Position numbers and translations under genes: made by a program
Part shown: positions 1 to 10,139 of the stretch, in pieces
Layout: every line of letters starts with the position of its first letter
Position numbering within the stretch: position 1 is the stretch's first letter
Notes under the pieces: generated by a model
What the model saw: the letters and a program-made list of their open reading frames with translations, nothing else
Database searches by the model: none
What the model was told of the DNA's origin: nothing
Origin: Nocardioides sp. B-3
GTDB lineage: Bacteria > Actinomycetota > Actinomycetes > Propionibacteriales > Nocardioidaceae
Direction: 5' to 3'
Assembly (NCBI RefSeq): GCF_024703895.1
Contig: NZ_CP087968.1
Span: 496,001 to 560,000 of the forward strand
DNA length: 64,000 bases

Positions 1-2
1 GA

Positions 3-878
3 ACGCGAGGCGACGACCGGCCACAGGCCGAGCCGACGCAGACCGCGTCGCCGAGCCCGACCGGGACGGTCGTGCCGCTGCCGACCGACAAGCCGGGCAA
101 GGGCGAGACCGACGTGATCCCGACGCCGCCGCCCGGCATCGAGGCGATCGCCTGCGAGAAGCTGCAGCAGTCGGTGGAGATCCGCGTCGTCGACTTCAAC
201 ACGCACCGCTCCTACGGCGGCATCGGCACCGTCGCCGCCGAGATCAAGGCACTCGACCCCGACATCGTGCTGCTCCGGGAGATCGACCGGTTCAAGGGCG
301 GCACGGGCAACATCGACCGGGCGGCCTACTTCGCCGAGGCGCTCGGGATGAACCACGCCTTCGGCGCCAATGTCACCGCGGGCAACGGGGAGTACGGCGT
401 CGCGATCCTGTCGCGCTTCAAGATCCTCAGCTCCGAGAACTACCACCTCCCCAACGGCCCGGGCGGCGAGCAGCGCGGCCTGCTCGGTGTGGGCGTCGAG
501 ATCGGCGGGCAGGAGGTGCGGATCTACAACACGCACCTGCAGAACAAGATCGTCGGGCTGCGCGAGGCCCGGGCGCGACACGTCGCCGGCATCCCGGCCA
601 ACGAGGAGAACCCGGTCATCCTCGGTGGCGACATGAACGCCACGATCAACACCCCGACGCTCGGCGCGCTGACGGCTCAGCTCGTCGACGCGTGGACGGT
701 CGGCTCCGGCGCCGAGGGCACCGGCCCCAACGGCTCGCGGATCGACTTCCTGCTCGCCAGCCCCACCATCGTGCCGCAGCGCGCGGCCGTGCTGCGCTCC
801 TCGATCTCCGACCATGCACGGTTGTACGCCGATTTCGTGGTCCCCGCCTCGACGGACTGTCCCAAGCGGAGACGGTGA
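3..878 (+). CDS. Endonuclease/exonuclease/phosphatase family protein, 5' end outside the window
   Basis: Metal-dependent phosphoesterase fold (EEP, the DNase I/exonuclease III superfamily). The frame is open from base 3, so the true start lies upstream. The first visible residues form a Pro/Thr/Ser-rich linker (about residues 1-45), typical of an exported or membrane-tethered protein. The EEP domain follows, with the motifs DFNTH, REIDR, NTHLQNK, GGDMNA, IDFLLAS and a final SDHARL, which supply the expected metal-binding and catalytic Asp, Glu and His residues. The substrate (nucleic acid, phospholipid or another phosphoester) cannot be told from the sequence. It converges on rodA with about 80 bases between. 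No frameshift is seen. Confidence 0.85.
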   Translation, partial: TRGDDRPQAEPTQTASPSPTGTVVPLPTDKPGKGETDVIPTPPPGIEAIACEKLQQSVEIRVVDFNTHRSYGGIGTVAAEIKALDPDIVLLREIDRFKGGTGNIDRAAYFAEALGMNHAFGANVTAGNGEYGVAILSRFKILSSENYHLPNGPGGEQRGLLGVGVEIGGQEVRIYNTHLQNKIVGLREARARHVAGIPANEENPVILGGDMNATINTPTLGALTAQLVDAWTVGSGAEGTGPNGSRIDFLLASPTIVPQRAAVLRSSISDHARLYADFVVPASTDCPKRRR

Positions 879-957
879 GTGCCCGACGAAGTCGGGAACT
901 CACCATCGGCGCGCAGCCACGCAGCCGCTACGCGGCAAGGGGAAACCGGTCTCAGCC

Positions 958-2147
958 CTAGCGGCGGACCAGCACCCGCGGTGTCGCGAGCAGCCGGGTC
1001 GGCAGCGCCGCCGAGGAACGCAGGTGGATGTTCTGGAGCAGGCCGAGCGCCAGCATGCCGGCGAACATCGAGCTGCCGCCGTACGACACGAAGGGCAGCG
1101 GGACTCCGGTCACCGGCATGATCCCGAGGCACATGCCGATGTTCTGGAAGGCCCGGAAGCCGAACCAGCAGGCGATGCCGGCGGCGGCGATGCGGCCGAA
1201 CATGTCGTCGGTGTCGGCCGAGATCGCGAGCGCGCGCCAGATGACGATGGCGAGCAGCGCGATCAGCAGGCCCGCACCGACCAGCCCGAGCTCCTCGCCG
1301 GCGACGGTGAAGATGAAGTCGGTGTGCTGCTCGGGCACGAAGCCCGAACGGGTCTGGGAACCGTCGAAGAGGCCCCCGGCCGAAGAGTCCGCCGTTGCCG
1401 ACGGCGATCCGGGCCTGCTCGGTGTTGTAGCCGGCACCGCGCGGGTCGAGGCCGGGGTTGGTGAAGGCCATGAAGCGGTCGACCCGGTAGTCCTTCAGCA
1501 CGCCGGCGGAGACCGCGACCGCCGCGGCGGCGATGCCAGCGACGCTGAGGCCCATCAGCCAGCGCCGGTCGGCGCCGGAGACCGCGAGGACGCCGAAGAC
1601 GGTCGCCGTGAGGACCAGCATGGTGCCGAGGTCGGGCTGCAGCATGATCAGCGCGGCCGGGATGCCGGCGATGACCAGCATGCCGATCACCTCGACGGAG
1701 CGGACACCGCGGCGCCAGCGGCCCTCGGTGCGCTCGGCGACGAGCAGGGCCATGCCCACGACCACGGAGAGCTTGGCGAACTCCGACGGCTGGATGGACA
1801 TGCCGCCCAGCTGGAGCCACGAGCGCGAGCCGTTGATCGTCGACCCGGCCACCAGCACGAGCGCGAGCCCGACGATCGACCCGAGGTAGAACACTGGCGC
1901 GATGATCCGCACCCAGCGGTGGTCGGTGGCCATCACCGTCACCATCAGCACCCGGGCCGATCGCGACGTTGACGAGCTGCTTGGTGAGGTAGGCCGTGGT
2001 CTCGCCGCCGGTCAGGTCCTCACGGGTCGAGGTCGCCGACCAGACCAGCAGGGTGCCCATGACGACGAGCGCCAGCGCCGCGACCATCAGCAGCCAGTCG
2101 AGCCCGGGCGCCTTCAGCGTGGTGCGACCGGAGGTCGGCGTGCTCAT
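958..2147 (-). CDS. rodA: RodA, SEDS peptidoglycan glycosyltransferase of the elongasome (frameshifted)
   Basis: Polytopic membrane glycosyltransferase of the FtsW/RodA/SpoVE family, which polymerises lipid II during lateral wall growth. It starts MSTPTSGRTTLKAPG and continues with membrane segments. Family marks are QPSEFAKL, the MLQPDLGT stretch and the C-terminal PFVSYGGSSM. The frame breaks near 1950 and near 1378. Removing one C from GGCCCGGG and one G from GGCCGGGGGCC restores a single protein of about 395 residues, the usual length. The ATG at 2147 overlaps the PBP2 stop by four bases (ATGA), so the two are translationally coupled. Last gene of mreB-mreC-mreD-PBP2-rodA. Confidence 0.9.
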
Positions 2148-4267
2148 CGGGTCTCCTTCACGGGCGGCAGGATCGACCCGTCCTCGAGGAAGGTCGGCAG
2201 CGCCTTCGGGGCCACCACGCCGGGGATGGCGGCCTGCTGCGGCACCACCTTCTCCCCCTTGACGCCGTAGAGGGTCTCCCAGATCTTGCGGATCGCGTCG
2301 CCGGTGGAGCCAGACCCGGTGCCGCCCCGGCTGATCATCATCACCACGACGTAGTCCTCGGTGTAGGACGCGACCCAGCCGGTCGTCTGCTTGCCGACGA
2401 CCTCCGCGGAGCCGGTCTTGGACCGGACCACGACGTCGTCGAGCGGGAAGCCGCCCATCTTCCAAGCCATGGTGCCGACCCGGGTCACGCCCTTCAGTGC
2501 CTCGTCGATGTAGTCGAGGAGCTTCGTGGGTACGTCGACCGAACCGGTCTTGCGCGGAGCGAACCGGCGCAGCACCTCACCGCTCGGGCTGACCAGCGCC
2601 TTGGCCACGGTCGGGGCGTAGAGCGTGCCGCCGTTGGAGATGGCGGCGTAGGCACGGGCCAGCTGCAGCGGGGTGACGATGGTGTCGCCCTGCCCGATGG
2701 CGAAGTTGGCGGCGTCACCGGCGCGGTAGGCGTAGCCGTCGATGCAGAACTCGCGCGCGAGCTGGTAGACGTAGTCGCTGGTCGCCTTGGTCTGCGGCTT
2801 GGCGGACAGGTCGCAGTAGTAGTCCTTCATCGACTCGTAGTAGTCGCGCTTCCACGTCCGGTCCGCGATCCGGCCGGGTGCCTCGCCCGGGATGTCGATG
2901 CCGGTGCGACTGCCGAACCCGAAGGTCTGCGCCTCCTCGACGAGGGGGTCCCTCGCGTCGACGTCGGCCTCGTCGCTGCCGAACTTCTGCCAGTAGTGGT
3001 AGCCGACCCGGTAGAAGAAGGTGTTGCAGGAGACCTCGAGCGCCTTGGCGAAGCCGATGCTGCCGTAGGAGCCCGACTCGTAGTTCTTGAAGACCCGGTT
3101 GCCGACTCGGAACCCGCTCGGGCACGGCAGGCTGGTGTCCGTGCCGTAGCCGTTCTGCAGCGCCGCGGCCGTCATGAACGGCTTCCACGTCGAGCCGGGT
3201 GCGAACTGGCCCCCGGGTGGCGCGCGAGAGCAACGGCGTGCCGGCCTCCTCGGAATAGAGCCGCTCGAGCTCCTTGGTGGTGATCCCGCCGACCCAGACG
3301 CCCGGGTCGTACGTCGGTTGGCTGGCCATCGCGACGACACGGCCGGTCTTCGCCTCCAGCACCACGGCGGCGCCGGAGTCGGCTTCGTACTTGCGCCCGG
3401 TGACGGTGTCGAGCTGGGTCCGCTGGTAGGCGATCCGCTCGGCCAGCTGCTTCTCCACGACCCCCTGCACCTTGGCGTCGATGGAGGTGACGAGGGTGTC
3501 GCCGGGCGTCGCCTCGATCGTGCCGTCGTCGCCGAGCACGCGCCCCATCGAGTCGACAGCGACGCGCCGATAGCCGGGAAGTCCGCGCAACCACTCGTCG
3601 TACTGCTTCTCGATCCCGGCCCGCCCGACGCTCGAGGCGGCGTTGAGCGACTGGTCGTCGGCGTCCTGCGCTGCGTCGTGCTCGTCCTCGGTGATCGGCG
3701 AGAGGTAGCCGAGCACGTGTGCGAGGTTGACCCCGAACGGACGCGGGTAGGCGCGGACGTTCTGCTGCTCGGCGACGACGCCGGGGTAGTCCTCCTGCTG
3801 CTCGAGGACGCGCAGCGCGACGTCCTTGCTCACGTCACTGGCGACCGGGACGGGCTGGTAGGGCGAGCCGTTCCAGCAGGTGCCGCGCATGCTGCCCTCG
3901 TGGCCGCAGGTGATGAGCCGTTCCTCGATGTCCTGCGGAGCCTCGTCGACCACCACGGCGACGCGACGGATCAGCTCGGTGCGCTGGCGCTCGCCGAGCT
4001 TGTCGACGAGGTTGCGATCGATCGAGATCACCCGGGACGTGCGATTGGCGACCAGCGGGCGGCCCCGGTCATCGACGATCAGGCCGCGCTGCGGCTGGAC
4101 CACGACGTCGCGGACCGACTGGTTGGCGGCCTGCGCCTCGGTAGCCCTCGCCGCCCACGACCCGGAGGTAGTAGAGCCGGACGAAGAGCGTGGCGAAGAG
4201 GGAGAAGACGAGCGCCCTGGACCACGACGAGGCGCAGGCGGCTCTTCTGCGAACCGGAGACGGCCAT
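2144..4267 (-). CDS. mrdA: Penicillin-binding protein 2, elongasome transpeptidase (frameshifted)
   Basis: Class B PBP, partner of RodA, cross-linking peptidoglycan during elongation. The N-terminus (MAVSGSQKSRLRL, then a single membrane anchor) starts at 4267. The dimerisation domain lies around residues 40-270, then the transpeptidase domain. Active-site motifs are visible: STWK (nucleophile Ser in GSTWKPF), SCN (VSCNTFFY) and KTG (KTGSAE). Total length is about 705 residues, normal for PBP2. Frame breaks occur near 4223, 4157 and 3217. All are repaired by removing one G from a short G run. The start overlaps the mreD stop as TGATG and the end overlaps rodA as ATGA. Confidence 0.92.
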
Positions 4268-4779
4268 CAGGCGGTCGCCGCCTTCGGATCGAGCGGTGCG
4301 AACAGGCGCATCAGCGGCGGCAGCACGAACGGGGTGAGCAGCACGTCCCACAGCACGGCCACGACGATGACCAGCAGCAGGTCGGGCACCGAGCCGCTCT
4401 CGCCCAGCAGCAGCCCGGTAAGCGCGAAGATCGAGGTGCCGACGAAGGAGGCCGCGGCGACCGTGCCGACGACGGCGGTGGCCGTCGGCTTCACGTCCCG
4501 GCGCACCCGGGCGGCCGGGGAACGCCACCGTGGTCAGCGCCAGCGCCCAACGTCCGGCGACGTGGTCGGCGGGCGGGACGAGGTCGAGGGCCACGCCCGC
4601 GGCGAAGCCGAGCAGCATCGCCGAGGGGGCGTCGATCGTGAGCGCAGCGGCCACGACGACGAGCAGGCAGAGGTTGGGGACGATGCCGTGCCACGCGAAG
4701 TGCGGGAACAGGGAGACCTGAAGGACCAGTGCCGCGGAGATGGCCGGGGGCAGCGACGACCACCCGGAACCCGGGTCAT
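4267..4779 (-). CDS. mreD: MreD, rod-shape membrane protein (frameshifted)
   Basis: Small integral membrane protein linking MreC to the elongasome, about 170 residues with five or so membrane segments, including LQVSLFPHFAW, a run of valines and alanines, and LLLVIVVAVLWDVLL. The ATG at 4779 overlaps the mreC stop (ATGA) and the TGA at 4267 overlaps the PBP2 start (TGATG). The frame breaks between 4762 and 4775, where two extra G residues in adjacent CCGGG runs seem likely, and again near 4518 (one extra C in TTCCCCGG). Identity rests on position, length and hydrophobicity, because MreD sequences are poorly conserved. Confidence 0.85.
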
Positions 4780-5724
4780 CGCAGCGCTCCGTCGGCCTCG
4801 ATGACCGCACGGTCGCTGGTCGTCCCGGTCGGCACCATCACGCCGACCACGTCGAGCGCGGAGAAGTTGACGAACGGCTCGATCACGGCGCGCTGGCTGC
4901 TCCCGATCAGGCTGGTGTAGACGTCGGTGACCCGGCCGACCGGGACGCCGCGCTGATAGGGCCCCCTCGGCACTCCCCCACGTGACGACCGTGTCGTGCT
5001 TGGCCGGGACGACCGCGTCGTCGACGAGGTGCAGCTCGAGCTCGTCGTCGGCCAGCGAGCCCGGGCCCTTGACGAAGCCGATCTCCGGGCTCGACCCGAC
5101 CCGGCCGCCGACGTTGGACTCCTTGTCGATGATCAACAGCACCGTCGCCGTGGTGCGGGTGACGCGCAGCACCCGGCCGACCAGTCCATCGTTGTTGATG
5201 ACCGTCATGTCGGGGCCGATGCCCGACTGCGAGCCGGCGTCGATGGTGACGGTGTTGCTGAAGGACTGCGACGAGCCGTAGGCCACGACCCGGGCCGGGA
5301 CCGGGGGCCCGGCCGAGGCTCTCGGCGGACTGGGTGAGGCCGTCGTACTCCTCGAGCCGGTTCCTGGTCCCGGGCCGGCGGTCGCGACCCGGCTCCTGAG
5401 GTCGGAGTTCTCGGCCTCGAGCTTGCGGACCTCGTCGCTCAGGGAGCCCTTCGCGCGGAACCAGCTCGGGACGGCGGTGAACGGGCGGATCACGGCCGCG
5501 GCGCCCGACTCGACCGGGCCGAAGGCCTCGCCGAGCACGCGTCGGGCCGGCTCGACCGGGGAGTCGGTGCCACCGTGGAAGTCCGGGGTGATCAGGGTGA
5601 CGCTGGCCGGGACCAGCGCGACGAGCAACGACCGTGGCGGTCGGTTGCGCGAGTCGAGTCGGTCCATGCCGCGCCAGCGACGTTCGCGGCCGCCTGTCAC
5701 GCCGCCTCCCCCGAGCCCGGCCAT
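4776..5724 (-). CDS. mreC: MreC, rod-shape-determining periplasmic scaffold (frameshifted)
   Basis: Bitopic protein that bridges MreB inside and PBP2/RodA outside. It begins MAGLGGGGVTGG and has one membrane segment (LLVALVPASVTLI, about residues 32-45). A coiled-coil stretch follows (SDEVRKLEAENSDLRS), then the beta-barrel domains, with signatures GLVGRV, TATVLLIIDKES and GFVKGPG. Start at 5724 shares one base with the mreB stop (TGATG). Frame breaks near 5365, 5308 and 4965. The C-terminus reads ...AVIEADGALR before a stop overlapping the mreD start. Repaired length is about 315 residues. Confidence 0.88.
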
Positions 5725-6752
5725 CAGAATCGCCGTACGTCCGAGACGAGCACCTGCTGGAGCGCCTCGAACTCCTCGACGCACTTGCCGGCGCCGAAGG
5801 CGACGCTGGAGAGCGGGTCCTCGGCCACGTGCACAGGCATGCCGGTCTCGTGGCGCAGCCGCTCGTCGAGGCCGCGGAGCAGGGCACCGCCGCCGGTGAG
5901 CACGATGCCGCGGTCCATGATGTCGCCGGCGAGCTCGGGCGGAGTCTGGTCGAGCGTGCTGCGAACCGCGTCGATGATGTTGTGCAGCGGCTCCTCGAGC
6001 GCCCGGCGCAGCTCCGCGCTGGAGACGACGACGGTGCGCGGCAGGCCGGAGACCATGTCGCGACCACGGATCTCCGCCTCCGGCTCGTTGGGCAGTGGGA
6101 AGGCCGAGCCGAGGGTCATCTTCATCTCCTCGGCGGTGCGCTCCCCCAGCATCAGGGAGAACTCCTTCTTCATCCACGCGATGATCGCCCGGTCGAGGTC
6201 GTCGCCGGCCGTGCGCACGCTCATGCTGGTGACGATGCCGCCGAGGCTGATCACCGCGACCTCGGTGGTGCCGCCGCCGACGTCGACGATCATGTTGCCG
6301 GTGGCCTCGTGCACGGGCAGGCCGGCCCCGATGGCGGCGGCCATCGGCTCCTCGACGATGTAGACCTTGCGGGCGCCGGCCCGGTAGCCGGCCTCCTTGA
6401 CCGCGCGCTGCTCGACCGCGGTGATGCCGCTGGGCACGCAGATCACCATCCGGGGCTTGGCGAAGTAGCGCCGGCGGTGCACCTGCTGGATGAAGTAGCG
6501 CAGCATCTGCTCGGTCGCCTCGAAGTCGGCGATGACGCCGTCCTTGAGCGGCCGGATGGCGGCGATGTTGTCAGGCGTGCGACCGATCATCCGCTTGGCC
6601 TCGTGGCCCACCGCGAGGACCTCGCCGGTGGTGGTGTTCATGGCCACCACGGACGGCTCGTCGAGCACGACGCCCTTGCCGCGGACATAGACCAGCGTGT
6701 TGGCGGTGCCGAGGTCCACGGCCATGTCACGGCCGACGAAACTAGAAGCCAT
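5724..6752 (-). CDS. mreB: MreB, actin-like cell-shape protein
   Basis: Bacterial actin that positions the elongasome beneath the membrane. Uninterrupted, 342 residues, the usual length. Visible ATPase landmarks are the phosphate-1 motif DLGTANTLVY near the N-terminus, phosphate-2 VDVGGGTTEVAVIS and the adenosine motif LTGGGALLRGLDE. A membrane-binding N-terminus (MASSFVGRDMAVDLG) starts at 6752. An upstream in-frame ATG would add 22 residues unlike the family, so 6752 is preferred. First gene of the elongation operon. MreB is absent from coccoid and many apically growing actinobacteria, so its presence suggests a rod- or filament-forming cell. Confidence 0.97.
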   Translation of the reverse strand: MASSFVGRDMAVDLGTANTLVYVRGKGVVLDEPSVVAMNTTTGEVLAVGHEAKRMIGRTPDNIAAIRPLKDGVIADFEATEQMLRYFIQQVHRRRYFAKPRMVICVPSGITAVEQRAVKEAGYRAGARKVYIVEEPMAAAIGAGLPVHEATGNMIVDVGGGTTEVAVISLGGIVTSMSVRTAGDDLDRAIIAWMKKEFSLMLGERTAEEMKMTLGSAFPLPNEPEAEIRGRDMVSGLPRTVVVSSAELRRALEEPLHNIIDAVRSTLDQTPPELAGDIMDRGIVLTGGGALLRGLDERLRHETGMPVHVAEDPLSSVAFGAGKCVEEFEALQQVLVSDVRRF

Positions 6753-6882
6753 CTGCGATGCCTCGCTGGGAGATGCGTGTGTACGGGGGAAGGTGGGCGC
6801 GGCACTTCTCCGACCCAAGGCTCAGGGTAGGTAGCGCTCCAGCCTGTTCCCGGGAGGACACGCGCGGCGCTAGGTTTCCTGC

Positions 6883-7450
6883 ATGGCTGACATCAACGAG
6901 CTCCTCTCGACCCTGCCCATCGACCAGATCGCCTCCCAGCTCGGAGAGGATCCCGACGAGGTACGCCGTGCGGTTGACGTGGCCCTGCCCGCGCTGCTCG
7001 GCGGCCTCGAGGCCAACGCCGCCGACCCGGGTGGTGAGGCATCGCTCGCCGAGGCGGTCGCGCAGCACGACAACGACGTCGCCACGCCTCCGGTGGACGT
7101 CAACGACGTCGACGTGGCGGAGGGGCAGAAGATCGCCGCCCACATCTTCGGCGCCAACCAGGGACCGGGTGGTCAGCCAGCTCGGGTCGACCGGTGTCTC
7201 CAGCGGCCCGGTCTCCAAGCTGATCCCGATCCTCGCGCCCATCGTGCTGAGCTACCTCGCCAAGCAGGTCGGCGGCAAGACCGGCGCGCTCGGCGGAGCC
7301 GCCGGCGGCGGTGTCCTCGGCTCGATCCTGTCCAGCATCTCGGGCGGAGCCGCCTCAGGTGCCGGCACGCCGTCGTCCGCGGACAAGGGTGCCGGCTCGA
7401 TCCTCGGCGACCTGCTCGGCGGGCTGCTGGGTGGTGGCCGCAAGGCCTGA
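6883..7450 (+). CDS. DUF937 domain protein (frameshifted)
   Basis: About 188 residues once one extra G in CAGGGACC near 7163 is removed. The N-terminal half (MADINELLSTLPIDQ, then DEVRRAVDVALPALLGGL) is the DUF937 repeat. The C-terminal half is alanine/glycine-rich with a hydrophobic segment (PILAPIVLSYLAKQ) and repeated GG/GGLLGG motifs. Function of the family is unknown. The Gly-rich tail resembles low-complexity, possibly surface-active proteins, but that is a guess. Transcribed away from mreB. An inverted-repeat terminator follows directly. Confidence 0.8.
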
Positions 7451-7456
7451 AAACCT

Positions 7457-7510
7457 CCCTGACATGTGGTGGAGTCCCCGGATATCCGGGGACTCCTTCA
7501 TGTGTCAGGG
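7457..7510. terminator. Nested palindrome, bidirectional terminator between DUF937 gene and ndk
   Basis: A perfect 24-base palindrome at 7472-7495 (arms GAGTCCCCGGAT / ATCCGGGGACTC) lies inside a second, imperfect inverted repeat, CCCTGACATG at 7457 and CATGTGTCAGGG at 7499. Another CCTGACATGTG copy follows at 7520. It sits between convergent genes, as expected for a shared terminator. There is no clear T run. Confidence 0.6.
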
Positions 7511-7575
7511 GTTGCAGCACCTGACATGTGCACGACTTCCCTGACCAGTCGCGCGACGAGGGGCCTTCGGCCGCG

Positions 7576-8002
7576 TCAGGCTCCGAGGTCGGGAAACCAG
7601 ATGCCGATCTCGCGGGCGGCGGACTCGGGGGCGTCGGAGCCGTGGACGAGGTTCTGCTGGACCTTCAAGCCCCAGTCACGGCCGAGGTCGCCACGGATCG
7701 TGCCGGGGGCGGCGACGGTCGGGTCGGTGGCGCCGGCGAGCGAGCGAAAGCCCTCGATGCAGCGCTCCCCCTCGAGCACCATCGCGGCCACCGGGCCGGA
7801 CAGCATGAACTCGACGAGCGGCTCGTAGAACGGCTTGCCCTCGTGCTCGGCGTAGTGCTCGGCGAGCAGCTCGGGCGTCGCCTCCCGCAGCTCGAGGGCG
7901 ACCGGGGGCGTAGCCCTTCGCCTCGATCCGGCGGATCACCTCGCCGGTGAGGCCGCGGCGCACGCCGTCGGGCTTGACAAGGACAAGAGAGCGCTCGGTC
8001 AT
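7576..8002 (-). CDS. ndk: Nucleoside-diphosphate kinase (frameshifted)
   Basis: Transfers the gamma phosphate from ATP to NDPs through a phospho-histidine. It starts MTERSLVLVKPDGVRRGL at 8002. The kinase signature NLVHGSDAPESA contains the catalytic His, and the C-terminus is EIGIWFPDLGA. The frame breaks near 7907, where a run of five C residues should be four. The repaired sequence runs KGYAPVALELREATPE. Length is about 141 residues, complete. It precedes folC and valS in the same relative position as ndkA of mycobacteria, here with a MocR/PNPOx pair inserted between. Confidence 0.95.
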
Positions 8003-8012
8003 GGGCCGGAGC

Positions 8013-8697
8013 CTAGCGGGCAGCCGGGGCCCGGGCGCGAGCCACCACCTCGCCGGGTACCGCCCCGGCGGCGTCCGCGTCGGGGACCGGGGTTGCGGCC
8101 ACCCGGAGGAGCGGGATGTGCCCGCCCCACCCACCGGCCGACACATCCTCCGGCTCGTCCCCCGGCCCGCCGGCGCGCTCCTTCATCGACGCCTCGTGGA
8201 GGGGTACGGCGACGACGGCGGTCGCGGCAAGCTCCTTGCGCGTGCTGGCCCGCAAGGTCGCCGCCCGCCCCGGGATCATGTGGTCGACGATGAGGTCGAG
8301 CGCGTGCTGGCGCTCGGACGCATCTTCGACCGGAGCGGCCCGTGCCGATGATCACCGCCGACCGGTAGTTCATCGAGTGGTGGAAGGCCGAGCGGCCGGC
8401 GACCAGCCCGTCGAGCTCCGTCACGGTGACGCACACCGTCGCGTCGGGGGCCGCGCGCAACCAGCCGGCCGCCACGGAGCCGTGCAGGTAGAGCGTGCCT
8501 CCGGCGTCGGGGCCGTCCGCGTCGACCGCGAAGGCGGTGGGCAGCACCACGGGGTGCTCCCCCATCACGACGCCGACGTGGGCGATCAGCGCGTCGCCGA
8601 GCAGGGCCATCAGCCGGCCACGGTCGGCCACGGCGCGGTTGCGGCCCCGCCCGATCGTGGTGCGGGCGGTCGGTTCGAGGGTCGTGGTGCTGTCCAT
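8013..8697 (-). CDS. Pyridoxamine 5'-phosphate oxidase-like FMN/F420-binding split-barrel protein (frameshifted)
   Basis: About 227 residues with a split-barrel flavin-binding fold. MALLGDALIAHVGVV and LPTAFAVDADG form the first strands. Then come GTLYLHGSVAAGWLRAA and a FHHSMNYRSAVI segment, typical of the PNPOx-like/Nim family acting on FMN or F420. The frame breaks near 8338 (ACGGGCCGC should read ACGGCCGC), after which DHMIPGR continues to the stop at 8013. The ATG at 8697 is preferred; 8706 is also possible. It is transcribed divergently from a MocR regulator gene with about 70 bases between, which suggests it is that regulator's target. True pyridoxamine phosphate oxidase activity is not established. 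Confidence 0.8.
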
Positions 8698-8768
8698 GGC
8701 TACCATCGTGGCGCGACAGTGGCTTGCGTGCACGAGCCACTTCAACACCAAACAGACAGGCCACTTCC

Positions 8769-10102
8769 ATGCTTCCGGTGACTCTCGACCGCGCCGACGG
8801 CCGACCGCTCGGCGTCCAGCTGGCTGACCGGGTCCGCCGGCTCGTGCTGGCCGGCACCCTCGCCCACGGCACTCGGCTGCCCAGCACCCGGCGGCTCGCG
8901 GCCGACCCGGGCGTCTCCCGGGCGGTCACCGAGCAGGCGTGGGACCAGCTGCGGGCGGAGGGCTGGCTCGAGGCGCGGCAGGGCGCCGGCAGCTGGGTCA
9001 GCGGCGGTCCCGGGCCCCGCCCTCCGACGTCGCGACCCGGGCGAAGGCCTCAGCCACGACGCCCGCTGGTCCCCCTCGACGCCGGCACGCCGTGGGTCGA
9101 CACCCGCCACGACGCCGCCCGGCGCCGCGCCCGGCGCGAGGTCTCGTCGGCGACGCCGCCGCGCGGCTACGACGACGCTCGCGGGCTGCCGGAGCTGCGC
9201 GCGCTGCTGGCCGAACGGCTCGGCACGACCCGCGGGCTGGGCGTCGACCCTGACGAGCTGAGCATCACCGCGGGCACCACCGCCGGGCTCCGGCACATCC
9301 TCAACGCCCTGCCACGGCAGCCGGTCGTGATCGAGGACCCCGGCTACCGCGCCGCCGCCCTGACCGTGCGCGAGAGCGGGCGCGACGTCCGCGACCATCC
9401 GGCCCTGCTGCCGATCACGAATCTCTCCGAATGCGCGGCGGCGTACGTCACGCCGGCCCACCAGCACCCGCTCGGCCGGGTGATGCCCGCCGAGGACAGG
9501 CTGACGCTGCTGGCCGCCGCACGCCGCGACGGCGCCGTGGTGATCGAGGACGACTACGACTCCGAGTTCCGCTACGACGTCGCCCCGGTGCCGGCCCTCG
9601 CCTCGATCGACCCCGACGTGGTCGCCTACCTCGGCACCGCGTCGAAGTCGGTCCTGCCCTCGCTCCGGCTGGGCTGGATGGTGCCGCCGGCGTCCCTGCG
9701 TCCGGAGGTGGAACGGCACCGTGCGATCACCCACGACGCGCCCGCCCGGCCCCGTGCAGCGGGCGTTCGTGGCGCTGGTCCGCGACGGCTACCTCGACGC
9801 CGTGGTGCGCTCCGCGCGTCGGGTGTACGGCGAACGCGCCCCGCGCGTCGTGGCCGCGCTGTCGCCGTACGCAGAGCTGGCGGGACCCGTGGCAGGCATG
9901 TACTCCACCCGGTTGCTCCCCCACCGCAAGGCCGTGCGCGCCCGAGCGGCCGCCGAGGCGGCCGGATTCCGGGTCAACCTGCTCGCGGGCTACTGCCGCA
10001 GCGCCGAGCTGTCCGGGCTGGTCGTCGGGTTCGGCGGGCCGACCGACGAGGAGCTCAGAACGCGCGCTGGCCGTGCTGGTCGAGGCGCTCGCGGAGGACT
10101 GA
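8769..10102 (+). CDS. MocR/PdxR-type GntR transcriptional regulator with aminotransferase domain (frameshifted)
   Basis: Winged-helix DNA-binding domain at residues about 10-75 (GVQLADRVRRLVLAGTL, then LPSTRRLAADPGVSR). It is fused to a fold-type I aminotransferase-like domain with GYDDARGLPELR, VIEDPGYR, VIEDDYDSEFRYD and the PLP lysine in GTASKSVLPSLRLGW. Such proteins sense pyridoxal phosphate and control vitamin B6 or GABA genes. Frame breaks occur near 9748 and 10060, and probably as a cluster near 9010-9075, where the linker reads poorly. The ATG at 8769 gives MLPVTLDRADGRPLG. The divergent PNPOx-like gene is its likely partner. Confidence 0.9.
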
Positions 10103-10139
10103 CGGGCAGTTCAGACCAGGGGCGGCGTCGGGTTCAGGA

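Noticed and set aside
958..6752. Reading the mre/PBP2/rodA genes as a decayed pseudogene cluster.
   Set aside because: Each break is a single extra base and all active-site motifs are intact. mreB is whole, and unrelated essential genes across the window show the same breaks, so an error source fits better than decay.
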